DNA of 64,000 nt from Trebouxia sp. TZW2008. Taxonomy: Eukaryota > Chlorophyta > Trebouxiophyceae > Trebouxiales > Trebouxiaceae. Positions 32,065 through 43,238 of the stretch are shown one piece after another. The notes beneath the pieces were generated by a model, which saw nothing but the letters and a program-made list of their open reading frames with translations, was not told where the DNA came from and ran no database searches. The first letter of the stretch is position 1, and every line of letters begins with the position of its first letter. The stretch is from NCBI GenBank assembly GCA_002118135.1, contig BDIU01000016.1, positions 279,661 through 343,660 of the forward strand, read 5' to 3'. The position numbers were made by a program, and so were the translations under genes.

Positions 32065-35000
32065 GCAGCAGCAACAACAGCAACAACAGCAACAACAACA
32101 GCAACAGCAACAGACACAAATATCTGCTGCTAAAGTCTTGCCTGGAAACGCCAAGACCTGGAAACGCCAAGATGGTGTATTTCAAAGCAAAATCAATGTC
32201 ACCAGACAATATGACCTGCTGCTAATGTCTTTACTTTGCAATGCTGTATCAATGCATCACAGATCAATGGCAGAGCTACTGAAAGTAAACACCGGATCTG
32301 TTGTCAAATCCAGTGGGCATTGACATGTGATGATGCAGCAATATCAATGGACACCAACACTTGCTGCTGGATTGCTAATATCTTACCTGACAATGCCAAA
32401 GTTGTCTATCACAGATCATTGGCCCGGTCACTTGACAATCACAACCAATTGTTTGCTTCAACTTTACTGTACACTTTCGTCCTTTGGCAGTGTTACCTAC
32501 ATGAATACGTGCTGCTGAAGTGCTGATGTCTTACCTGGCAATGCCAAGGTGGTGCATAACAAGTCAACAGTAATGTGTGGGAACACAATCGTCTGCCGCT
32601 GAAGTGCTGATGTCTTACCTGGCAATGCCGAGTTAGTGCTAGTGAGCATATGGACAATCTGCCTTGCGCCTTGACCTTGCAGGATTACTGCCCGCACTGT
32701 GTCAGTCTGGATCATTGCTCCTAGAGCGCTGCTGGCTAAGGCTGCAATGTAACTGGAGCCTTTCACTAGCCTGATCAGTTGGCCGATGCAACCTGCACAT
32801 GGCAAAGCAAGTGCCTATGTGAGCGCTGAGAATCTCAAGCAAGCTACTTGCCTTGCGCCTTGGCCTTGTAAGACTTCAGCCAAAACAGTGTCAGTCTGTA
32901 TCATTGTGCCTAGAGCGCTGCTGGCTAAGGCTGCAATGTAGCAGGACTCTTTCACTAGCCTAATCAATTGGCCAATGCAACCTGCACATTGCAAAGTGCA
33001 CGATATCGTTTTGGGCTGAAACTTGCTTGCAGGAAATTCAGAACATCATGTTAAGTCACCTGAGCAGTAGACCGATGCAGCGTCTGTATGGCAAGACAAA
33101 CATGGTTGTGAGGCTAGATGATACCTGCAATCAATGTGTGCATTGATGCAATCTGCGCATTGCAAACCATTTGTCATTATGGGCAGCAGACATATGGGCA
33201 AATCGGTACGGGAGCCAAGGCTGTTGTTCCGTGTGGAGTCATACGTCATTACCTGAATCAGCACAGGCAGCCAGAAGGGAGGGCTGTTGAGTGCAGGCCT
33301 GTAGCAGCTGGATGGCCCTGGATAAGCCCCTGGGCTGGCAGCCATGCTGAAGCTGTGCGTTGAGTGCCTCCATCAGCAACTCTGGCCTGCACAATGTCAA
33401 GTGGTCTCACAACAAGTATGACATGTCATACTGCAGTTCACAATGCTTCAAGTACTACACCGCCATTACCATCAGCACCGTCACTGCCAGGATCAGTGTC
33501 ATCTTCATCACCATGACATTGTGATGCATTTTTGGCTTTGTGAACAGGCCAGCACAACAAGAGGAGTGACTTTCACATGCTGAGCTTGCCATTTTACTTT
33601 GGTGCGGTGGACTGAAACGCAATGTAGCAGCAGGCAACGAGCAGTATGACTCAAGCTGGCTGCTGTATGGAAACTTGACGCACCTGAAGAATTGCAGGTG
33701 CTGCTGACTGGCAGACAGCTTGAAGAGCACCTCCAAGGCCGCAAGCACCACCTGATCAGCCAAAGTAACATCCCCCGATAGCCTTTCTGCATCTTCTTCC
33801 ATCAGCTGGCGGGAAGCGTCATCGATGGCGTGATCCAGCGTGCCCTCCGACATTTCTGGCGGGAAACTCCCGCCACCTATCCGCCGAGCGCGGAAAACTG
33901 CGGGAGGCGTCCTGGGTCTGGCGTTCGGGAGCGGCACTGTCTGGGCGGTGGTCAGCTGTGCGTGCCCAGAAGGAGTGCCACTGTCTGTTTGAAAGGCAAG
34001 ATCAGCGGCAGAGTCGTTGCCTTTCGGCTGACTGGTATTGCCTACTGTAAGAGCGGGTCTGTCTCCTAGCTCTGCATCCAAAGGATGGTCTTCAGGGAGT
34101 GAAGCCATTGGGCTGTCAGTCTGAGAAGCCTCAAGCCACTCCAGGGTGTCTTGATGCGCTGCGCTTTGGTTCTGCCCAATCACATGGCTGTGCACCTTGA
34201 GTAACATCAAGGCTGCATCGTACAGCCCTGCCTCCTTGAGTTGCTTTGCCATGGTGTCTGAGCTGCGGCCTCTGCTGTATATGAAGCTGGCTAGAATGTG
34301 CAGCCCTGCTAGGTGTGTGGGTGGGTCGCGATGCTCTGCTAGCATTGGAACAAGCTTGAAAAGACCATCAGAATGGTCAAAGCCAATCTGCAGACAGCAC
34401 GGCATCATGATCACACACATTGGCATGCTTGCTGACGAGCTTCAACGACCCCACTAGGTGCACATAGAAGCAGGCCAATCAAAACAGACTGACTCTGCCA
34501 AACCAGCATCAGGCTGGTATTGGATACGATGGAAGCTAGCTTGTCAAACTGTCAGTTGTTGCTGTCCACCACAGTGTCATACGACATAACAATACCTCGC
34601 GGCATGTGTGGTGCTGAAGCACATGCAATCAGCAGGCAAGCCGTCAGGGCTAGTTTTGCTGCTTGACTGACAGTTCCTGTTGACAGAAAGTCATGCAGCA
34701 GTCAAGTTTGGGCAATTACCTGTGCGCACTGATGCATCATAAGCGCCTGAAGTGCCTCTGCTGCTTCCAACTGCACAATGTCATTAGGTTCAGCCACAAG
34801 CTGAAGGAGAATGGGAACTCCGCCCTGGTCACAAATACTGTAGGCTATGGCAGCATTGGCCGCCAGGAAGGTCAGGGTTTCCAATACCCTGCGCTTCTTG
34901 GGCAAGGGCGTTGTGGACTGTACAAGGATGTCCAACAATGGAGTGATTCCAGAGGACCCATCTCTGCAGCAAAGCGCAAACTTCACAAACTGGCACTGAA

Positions 35001-36640
35001 AACCCAAGGACGATAGTGTGTATACACAATACACGCTCAAATACGCTTTTTTGGCAGTGGCGTCGTAGCTTGCACTAACACGTCCAACGATGAACTAAGT
35101 CCTAAAGAGTCATCTCTGCAGCAAAGTGCAAACTTCTGAGAGCACTGAATCCGCCTTTGATGATTAGGCTGTGGTCTCTGTCACAACTCGACTTAGAACC
35201 CTGTTTACTACACCAATGAACAGACACTGATGAATGCTACCTTTTGCGTAGGGTAGCCAAGACAGCAAGAGCCACTCTGGCTGTGGCCAAACTTTGCAGC
35301 TTTGCAGGCTCACTTGCATAGTACAGGCAGGCAGCTGTTGAATCACTTTGACGTGCATGACATCCACAGGTAATCACTCTTTACATATAGGTACTGCTGA
35401 ACGGGGCCTGACACTAACTGAATGCGAGGAGCATGTTTGGATCCACAGCATGCAGTCAATGCATTCGAGCCACAAATTTTCACGAATGAAGCCTTGGCGG
35501 GCTTCTACAGAAACAGCAAGGCCACCAGCTGTGTGGGTCAAAGAAAAGAGTGCAGGACAGTACAAAAATGATATCAAGGCACTTATTGACTGGTCCTGAC
35601 GGTGCAAGCATTCCCAGTGCGAGCTGCATGGGCAGCTTCTGCCAGGAGCTTCGTCGCTGCAGTGCTATAGCAAGAGATTGTGTCATGCAAAAGACTAATT
35701 CGAGAGGCTTAGGCCCTTTGTATACTTGAATGCAGTGTTCTGGCAGGTTGCTTTGTGATGCACAAGGAGCATTTCGGAGGCTGGCAGACTTACTGGCTGG
35801 TTCTGGCAATGGATGCGTCAGCAGTGTGAGATGCATTGGCAGCTTCTGCCAGCAGCTCCGTCGCTACAGTGCCATAGCAAGTCATTGTGTCATGCAAAAG
35901 ACTAATTCGAGAGGCTTAGGCCCTTTGTATACTTGAATGCAGTGTTCTGGCAGGTTGCTGTGCGATGCAAAAGAAAGATTTGAGAGGCTGGCAGACTTAC
36001 TGGCTGGTTCTGGCAGTGGTTGCGTCAGCAGTGGGAGATGCATTGGCAGCTTCTGCCAGCAGCTCCGTTGCTACAGTGCTACAGCAAGTCATTGTGTCAT
36101 GCAAAAGACTGATTCGAGAGGCTTAGGCCCTTTGTATACTTGAATGCAGTGTTCTAGCAGATTGCTGTGTGATGCCAAAGAAAGATTTGAGAGGCTGGCA
36201 GACTTACTGGCTGGTTCTGGCAGTCGAGGCGTCAGCAGTGCGAGATGCGTTGGCAGCTTCTGCCAGCAGCTCCTTGGTTGTGGCAATGATCCCTCTGCCA
36301 TTGCTGCCCTGCAGAAAAGCAAGCAGTGCTTGGTTCATCAACCGCTTCCATACAGTGTGGGTATGGAAGTGTGCAGCACTTGTGTATGCTCATGTACCGC
36401 TTTTCCAACATGCACTTTAGCTGACCCAGCCAGCAGCTCCCTGGTTGTGGCAATGATTCCTCTGCCAGCGCTGCCCTGCAAAAAAGCATGCAGAGTTCGC
36501 ATGCCTGCAAGTTTCCTTTTGTACAGCCTCTGTGTGGAGATATATATCACATGTGTCCCTATGTATCTGCATGCACTGCAGCTCCTTTGCTGTGGCAACG
36601 ATTCCTCTGCCATTGCTGCCCTGCAGAGAAGCATGCAGCA
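30735..36640 (-). CDS. armadillo-repeat protein (partial model)
   Basis: A superhelical ARM-repeat protein, usually a protein-interaction scaffold; cellular role unknown. Exons from 5' to 3': one or more of the repeated exons in 35600-36640 (GIIATTKELLAEAANA); 34720-34995 (two ARM-like helix sets: LLDILVQSTTPLPKKRRVLE and GGVPILLQLVAEPNDIVQLE); 33684-34387 (LFKLVPMLAEHRDPPTHLAG, a long disordered Pro/Ser insert, then LADQVVLAALEVLFKLSAS); 33253-33386 (ALNAQLQHGCQPRGLSRAIQ); 32619-32792 (CIGQLIRLVKGSSYIAALAS, SALGAMIQTD); and 30735-31067 (ALYLMSCLAEHTDSRQGILQ, AGVVPALLRLA) with the stop at 30735. The start codon is not identified, and the exon chosen from the 5' array is uncertain. Confidence 0.7.
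31020..31840 (-). repeat. copies of the ARM last-exon acceptor edge
   Basis: The real junction is at 31067 (GTGTGCAG then GTGCTCTGTACCTGATGAG). Copies lie near 31170, 31305, 31445 and, more decayed, 31825. Each keeps GTGCTCT(A/G)TA-like exon sequence. Spacing is about 105-140 bp in the clear copies. Confidence 0.75.
31988..32118. repeat. (CAG)n/(CAA)n microsatellite in an ARM intron
   Basis: A long CAG/CAA run. It is open in several frames on both strands (poly-Gln, Ser, Ala, Leu, Cys), which is expected for a triplet repeat. It lies between two ARM exons, so it is taken as intronic. Confidence 0.9.
32619..32990 (-). repeat. tandem duplication of an ARM exon
   Basis: A second copy at about 32842-32985 repeats the first two thirds of exon 32619-32792 (CTAGAGCGCTGCTGGCTAAG and CCTTGCGCCTTG(A/G)CCTTG on the plus strand) with several substitutions. 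Confidence 0.75.
34890..35145 (-). repeat. duplicated 5' part of an ARM exon
   Basis: The sequence at 35041-35145 repeats 34890-34995 (CATCTCTGCAGCAAAG(C/T)GCAA on the plus strand), including the region around the acceptor. Confidence 0.7.
35600..36640 (-). repeat. six copies of an ARM 5' exon
   Basis: Units near 35615-35665, 35820-35865, 36010-36060, 36220-36290, 36425-36480 and 36590-36640, spaced by about 150-210 bp. The most complete, at 36220-36290, has a TCTGCAG acceptor, encodes GRGIIATTKELLAEAANASR and ends in a GTAAGTC donor. The flanking 150-200 bp, including a CGAGAGGCTTAGGCCCTTTG block, is repeated almost identically three times, so the last duplications are recent. Confidence 0.85.
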
Positions 36641-38829
36641 CTTTGTTTATCATTACGACCGCTGCTATAGCTTTGCAGTTGATAGAACCTGGTCTCTGCA
36701 AAGCCTGCACAGGCACAAAAGAGAACATGTTGTGCGGACGCCCTAGGCAAAGCCAACACAGCTTTGATTCGTACATCATGAGTACAAACCACCCAGGTTC
36801 CCACAACACACCTGACACAAGTGACCAAAAAGAGTTTAAACCTGCATGTATGTCTTGTGTATAACATTTGTGAAGAGTACATGCAGTAAAGCCTTGCTTG
36901 CATACCCCAGGAACCCTTATCAACAGAGGAAGTTGGTAGACCTGAGACCTGTGCAACATGAGATCCGCTGCTCATATGCCCCTAACAGTGATGTGAAAGG
37001 GATTCACGCCTACAAGGCCAAGGCCTGGAGGGCACCCCAGCATAGACCCAAAAGCAGCTGCCTGATGCCTCAGATCAAGTACTGGCAAATTTTGGCATCA
37101 CACCCAAAACACTGCGTATGGTATAATTCAACGACAAATACCAATAACGCCAGTCTGTGTGTCTGTGCCAAGGTGTGTGACATGGAGAGAAGCGCTGATG
37201 AGTGACGTTGCATCATGTCCCTAGACAAGGAGCATGCAATTGATTTTTGCACATCGTGCAGTGAAGCTGCACCTAGTCTGCTGGCTGACGCTTGCTAACA
37301 AGCTATGTCTACATGCTAAGCAATCAACTACTGCAGGCCTGACTGCAACAGACAGCCGGATTGCCTAGGCGCAATCAGCATTGCATGCTCAACCCAATGC
37401 TGCTAACAACAGTTAACAGCAGGCCTGACCACAGGTTCACAATGAGCTGGACACAATGAGCAAGACGATCACGGCAAGCTGACGACCACAAGCAGTGACG
37501 AGAAGCCTCATGCTGGGTCCATTGTTGCTAACAAAGCCTCGAAATGGTACAGCACAGTGCAAACCAGTAGCAGGCCTTGACTCACGCAATGAGCAAGGTG
37601 CTCACAACAAGCTGACGACCACAGAGAAGCGTCATGCTGGGCCCATGGGTGCTGACCCCAGCCAATTGTGTGATCACATGCAACACTGAGCGAAACACTA
37701 GGACTGATTGCAGCGTCAAGCTAGCCGCAGTGCGCTATTGACCCAAGAGCAGGCCTGATGGCAGAAATGTGCCTCACCATACAGTGTCAGCATGCCATAC
37801 AGAGTGTCCTTGTTGCAAGCTTTCAAGCTGGACAAAATGAAGGTTGAGACTGCATGCTAGGTCCATTGTTGCTGATGAAAGCCACAATAGCGAGAAAGCA
37901 CACTGCAACCCAATAGCAGGCCTATGTATAGCTTTAGGGTGGACAGACTGAGCAAGATGCTCACCACAAGCTGAAGACCACAGAGAAGCCTCAAGCTGGA
38001 GTAGACGCAAAGGCGCCAGAAGTTGGCAACAAAGCAGGAGCAGCAGTGGCCTTTGCAGAACTCTGCATTCACGCAGACCCCTTAGAGTATATTTGGCTAC
38101 TGTATTGCTTAAAGAAAAAGATGTTCAAGCCAAAGTCCAGCACAGATTGGCAAAGAAAGCTGAGAGGCAATTCTGTATGAGGTTGTTTGAGGGGAGGAGG
38201 GGTTGGGGCTTGAGAGAATGATGCCAACGGGGGGGAATAGCAACCTGGTAAGCACATGAAGAAATGGTGTCTCATGTCCGCAATTCTTAGCTTGGTAGCA
38301 AAGACACTTGAATGTACAGAATGCTGGTCTGCTTAATGACACGTCACCAGGCTGTGTTGCTGATCTTGCAGCCTGCGGGAGCTGCAGACAGTGACAGCTA
38401 TGTGGGAATACAGCAAAAGTCAGCTTATTGTGTCTACATCCCCATCAATTGCACAGGGTTGCACTTGCATTGTAAAGCATCATGCTATCTGAGACTGCCC
38501 TGCTCCCCAAAGCTGTTGACGGTGTCAGAGACTTGACCTGCTGCTGATTACAACAGCTGTGCATGAGCTTGAGCGTGTCAGGGTCTAAAATCTATGCATG
38601 AGTCCATGTACCTGTGGTCCAACACAAATTCAGGAAAACGTGCCTAGGTCATGATCTGCTGCGCTGCGCAGGGACCAAACATGAAGTTATGCATGATACT
38701 CTGTATTTTTGCCTTTGGACCAACAAAACATTACAAAGCTGGTGACTGTGACAAGGTCTTGACCTGAATGCAAAAGCTATGCATGAGAGAAGACACATCA
38801 GACGTAGAAAAGATGGTACTCTTGTGTAC
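36641..38829. other. no gene resolved
   Basis: This should contain the promoter/5' exons of the ARM gene and the 3' exons of the Gln-rich gene, but I could not place any exon with confidence. Related blocks (AGCAGGCCTGAC, ACAAGCTGA(C/A)GACCAC) recur at 37320-38000, another decayed tandem repeat. Confidence 0.35.
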
Positions 38830-39375
38830 CTCTGGCTTTTGCCCAGTGTAGGTAGAGAAACTTCTCTGGGTGCCTGAGGAGCAGTCAACCTTCCAGCCGT
38901 CACTGCCAGGGTCATAACCATAGCCGTGATGCAGTCTGCCTGAGCTTTGCCGAGAGATGATCGTTGGCCGGCTTCCTCCTGCAGCATGGGCAGACTTTCA
39001 GAAGAAAGAACAAGCAACATCCTACAGCATTGAATGTCTCAATTTCATCCAGCTCTTTCCTGCAGCATAGACACAGCTTTTCAATAGACACACAACACAA
39101 AGCTCTAAGCGGGAGGGGCAGTCAACCTTCCAGCCATCACTGCAAGCCATCACTGCAAGGGTCATAACCGTAGCCGTGATGCAGTTGCCCTGAGCCCTGC
39201 CGAGAAATGGTTGTTGGCTGGCTTCCTCCTGCAGCATGGACAGACTATCACAAAGAGCAGAACACACCAGTGCATCAGGTGAAGATCATGTCCATGGCCA
39301 TGATGCAGTTGGCATGAGCCTTGCCACGATATGGTTGTTGGACAGCTTCCTCCTGCAATGCGGACAGACCATGCA
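38830..39375 (-). repeat. three copies of an exon of the Gln-rich gene
   Basis: Exon 38830-38978 and copies at about 39110-39240 and 39270-39370 all begin with a TGCAG acceptor and GAGGAAGC. The second copy reads EEASQQPFLGRAQGNCITAT and keeps the frame for about 40 codons. Confidence 0.7.
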
Positions 39376-42300
39376 CATGGTACACACACAGCAGTCTACA
39401 TCACTACGTGGCGCATCATAAGAATTGGTGTCACAAGCAGATCAAGAATAGCAGCATTATCAGATTGCACTTGTGAAAGGCTCTCGTGTGGACAAAAGTG
39501 GCAGTGAGCAGAAGCTCTTCAGCAGCAGCTTGTAACAAACAGCCTGCTAGGACTGAGCATGGAGTGAACTGACCGCTTGATGCTTTAGAAGCTGCTCTGG
39601 CAGTTGAGCATGGGGACTCTGTGGACAAAAACGGAGGCGCTTCACAGTTACTTTTGCTGGTGAGCCATGATGCATGTTGCATGTTTGTCAATGCAGATGG
39701 CCTGTGTAGCAGGGGAAGACCCTGTGACAAACAGCCTGCTGGGCCTGCATCAAGTTGACTCACCGCTTGACGCCTTGGAAGCTGCACTGGCAGTCGATCG
39801 TATGGACTCTGTAGAAAGCCGCGGAGGATTCTCATAGTTGGCTTCGCTGGCAGGAGGGCTGTGATGCTGTGCATGCGCTCCCCATGCGTCATGCAAATTA
39901 GACGCAAACGTGTCCACTCTTGGCATAGCTTCTCCTTGCGCTGCAGGCGACAGTATAGGCTGATGATGTGTTCTCTTTTCATTCACGGCAACATTTCAGG
40001 CTGATGTTAGGGTTAAGATGCTGCACATGCGTTCCCCATGCGTCATGCAAATTGGATGCAAATGGTTAGCACATAATCAAAATGGTTGGAGACAGTTGAT
40101 TGCGTCCGTACCTACCTAGATGGGCCTGCTGAGCCTGCCTAGCCCAGGTTTACAATGAATGAACGAAATGATGCAAATGTATCCACCCGTGGCATAACTT
40201 CTCCTTGAGCTGCAGGCAACATAAGCTGATATGCATTTCTTCGTGTACCAACGGCAGCTGCACAGGCTGAGTTGGAAAGTGTGTATGGACATAAGGCTTG
40301 CGTCATGCAAATTGGATGCAAATGTCTCTACTCTTGGCATGGCTTCTGTTTGAACTGCAGGCAACGGCATTGGCTGGCGTTGTTTCTTCTAGTCACTCAG
40401 GACAGCACCTCAGGCTCATCAAATCAGTGTATATGTCTACCAGTGTTCCTGCCCATCATGCAAGTTGGATGCAAATGCATCAAATTCTGGCACAGCTGCC
40501 ACATCAACCGCAGGTAGAGTATATGGGTCGGCCAGCATGTCAGCGCAAAGACAGGCAGCTTGCCACCACCAATTCCAGGCATGTGCTCTGGCATCTTAAT
40601 GTTGGTGCTGCTTTCTTACACAAGTAGAACATGTACAGCTGAGTTCACCTGACATGCTAGGTGCCGGATTCTGCAGCTGCAGCTTAGCTTCCCTGATGGA
40701 GAAGGTAGACTGGGGCTGAAGAAAAGGGTTGTATGACTGACCCCTGCCTGACCCACCCCCTCTTTTGGGGATGGGGGCATTGGCGCCAGAATCTAAATGG
40801 GTGCCCCAAGCGCCTTGCACCCCTGGGTCATTTACGCCCAGCTCGCTAAGCGCTTGCCTGGCAGCTGAGCTGGAATCTGAATCTGGGCGAGAATGCTGAC
40901 TGGACTGGGACCCATTAGATAAGCGCACTGGGTAGGAGTCAACAGTCCCAGAACCTGGCGCCTTATTTGTGGTGGGAAAGCCGCTATGTGCAGCGCTGCG
41001 CTGAGGCTGATGTGGCAGCTTCCTCCAATCTGCTGGGGTGCCCTGGTGCTGCTGCAAAGTGCCCTGAGGCTGTTGCAAATGGCTCTGGGCTTGTTGCCCT
41101 GTTGCCTCTCTCATGGCGTTCAAACGATTGAGCGCCTGCATTTGCAAAGCCTGTGGCTGGAAAGACTGCAGGCCTGCTGGAGTCTGAACAGGCCACTGTG
41201 CAAATGGACTGATCATACTGCCTGCGTCAGGCTCTCTTTGTTGCTGCTGCCAGGAATCCTTTGGCGGGAAATTTCTGGCGGCAAAAGCCGCAGCTGCAGC
41301 CTGACGCTGAGCGGCCTCCTCTAGCCTTGCAAGGGCCCGGGAGCTGTCAAAGGATTGGCGGGCAAGCTGTGCATTCCTGCTGGCTGTTGTATCAGTTTGT
41401 TGCAAAAAAGTGCCTTGGTCTCCGGTGGCAGCCTTAGGGTTTGCAACTGCCTGAGGGTAGTCACATGAAGCCCTAGCCAGTGAATACGGGTATGTTCCAG
41501 GGTGTGGCTGAGAGTTGCCAAATTGACCCAGAGGATATCTACTACCCGCAAAGTTCTGACTAGGGTTTTGTGCAATTTGGCTAAATGGGTTCACGGTTGC
41601 CATTTCGTAGGGAAATCTAGCAGAAACTGGGGACGCCTGCAAATGTGTTTGCTGTTCTGGAATGCAGTCTAGCCCAATTTGGTTGACTGTGTTCCTGGCG
41701 TGAAGCTGGCCAAAACTATTTCTGGCAGCAGACTGAAGCTGATCAAAACTGCTTCTGCCTGATGCTGATGGGTGATTGGCACTATTTCCCGCCAAAATCT
41801 CATCAAAGCTGCTTCTAAGCCCAGCCTCTGAACTGCCCTTTGTCTGTTCAAAACTACCCCTAGCCCTGGCCTGGGGCTGTTCAAAACTGCCCCTCATGGC
41901 TCTGCTGTACTTAGCTGCGCCTGTTGGAGAGTTGTTGTGAAGCGGCGGGTGGGTGGGCCTGTGCATTGATGGACCCTGTAGATTTGAGCCGTACTGTTGC
42001 TGCTGTGCATGCTTTGCCTGCTGTGCTGACGGTTGCTGAGCATGTCCTAGAGTTGCTGGAGCAAAGAAAGAGGATGCTGCAGCATTTGCAAGCTCAGCTG
42101 CCCGCTGGGAGCTCATCTGCGGTGGACTTGGCGCCAAAAGTGATGCGGCGGCAGGATTTGGCGCTTCTTGCATGACTTTTGGCACCACTGGCTTTGCCTG
42201 GGAAGGGGCGAAGAAGGCAGATGACGCAACATTTGCAAGCAGCTGCTCCTGAGTGAGGTTGCCTGCGGCTGTGTCAGTAGATCCTCTAGATGCTGTCATA

Positions 42301-43238
42301 GCAATTTGAGTGGCGGGAGACCAAGCAGAATTGGCGCCAAAAGGCACAGCTGATCTGCTGGGGGAGGGAAAGGCTGTCAGTGGGTATCTGGGACACAAAT
42401 CTGCGCTGCGTCTGTGATCTGCGCTGCGCCTAATCTCTGCGCTGCGTCTGTCTGACTGTGATGAAGCTGGTGAGTAAGGCTCGATGACTACCTGCCCAGG
42501 ATAAGTGTGCGCCTTTGGAAAGCTGCGGAGTGGCGCCAACTGATCAATCACTGTCTCCCTGATCGTTGCTCTGTGCTCGTCTGTCAACTGAGCATTGGTG
42601 GCCTGCAACACACACACACAGAATGGGATGGTCATACTGCAAGGCTGCAGTTGTTATGCAAGAGGGCACACAGGAAGTAGCGTACACAAGGACAAGGAGC
42701 CTGTGCCAAACGTTTGGATGCCAAATTTTCACATGGATTGGCAAAGGGAGACGAACAGCTGGAAATTTTGTGCAAGCAGGAATCACCGTTCAGCATGACT
42801 GACCATGTCAAAAGCTAAGAGATGCACAGCAGCAGCAAATGTCTTGAGTGCTCTTCAGTGACAATGCAGCACAGTGATCTCATTGACACAATTGGTAAAA
42901 AAAATGCTTGACTGCAAACATGCTGAACAAATTCTGACGTGAAGAGCAGAGCCAAACAGATGCTTAGCTGCAAGTAAGCTGGGCATATATATCTTGCAAG
43001 GCTGCACTTGACATGTCCAGCACTTCTGACTCACCTTTGGGTAGTACTGAAGATTGTCCAAAGCCGCTGACATACTCGTGCTTGAGAACATGTATGTGCC
43101 ACTCCCTGACTTATACACCCCTATCCCCTTCGGAGGTGTGAACTCCTTTGTGTCTTTGCCCTGGTGCTGGTGAACACCAATGTCAAACGAGTGAGGCCGT
43201 GGCTTTGGAGGCAGCTTTTCAGACTTGGCTTTTGACAT
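38830..43238 (-). CDS. large Gln/Ser-rich protein of unknown function
   Basis: ATG 43238 (MSKAKSEKLPPKPRPHSFDI) starts exon 43035-43238, a Lys/Pro-rich segment with GIGVYKSGSGTYMFSS. Exon 40649-42602 encodes about 650 residues with few ordered segments: QLTDEHRATIRETVIDQLAP at its start, then repeated RRSAE/RRSAD, RGSFEQ/RSSFD and Gln-rich runs, and many short Ser-Phe motifs. Exon 39764-39940 (GEAMPRVDTFASNLHDAWGA) and exon 38830-38978 (DCITAMVMTLAVTAGRL) follow. The 3' end was not found. I do not recognise a family. The low complexity and repeated (R)(G/S)SF(E/D)(Q/E) motifs suggest a disordered regulatory or RNA/protein-binding protein; that is inference only. Confidence 0.65.
39540..40520 (-). 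repeat. copies of another exon of the Gln-rich gene
   Basis: Exon 39764-39940 is flanked upstream by copies of its acceptor edge near 40030, 40165-40215, 40300-40365 and 40450-40515, with the block CATGCAAATTGGATGCAAAT. Downstream, a copy of its 3' half lies at about 39560-39660 (LSTESPCSTARAASKASSG). The SINE-like insertion at 40065-40169 interrupts one unit. Confidence 0.75.
40065..40169 (+). mobile_element. SINE-like dispersed repeat, copy 2
   Basis: Matches 10348-10462 (GGTTGGAGACAGTTGATTGC ... GGGCCTGCTGAGCCTGCCTA ... ACAATGAATGAA). It is flanked by a perfect 10-bp duplication, GATGCAAATG, at 40055-40064 and 40170-40179. The uninterrupted site exists in neighbouring repeat units, so the ends are well defined. 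Confidence 0.7.

Noticed and set aside
31838..32323. Long open frames giving poly-Gln, poly-Ala, poly-Leu or poly-Cys on both strands
   Set aside because: They are produced by one CAG/CAA microsatellite and are open in several frames at once; the tract lies between two ARM exons.
36846..37205. Plus-strand frame of 119 codons
   Set aside because: No family features and antisense to the expected 5' region of the ARM gene.
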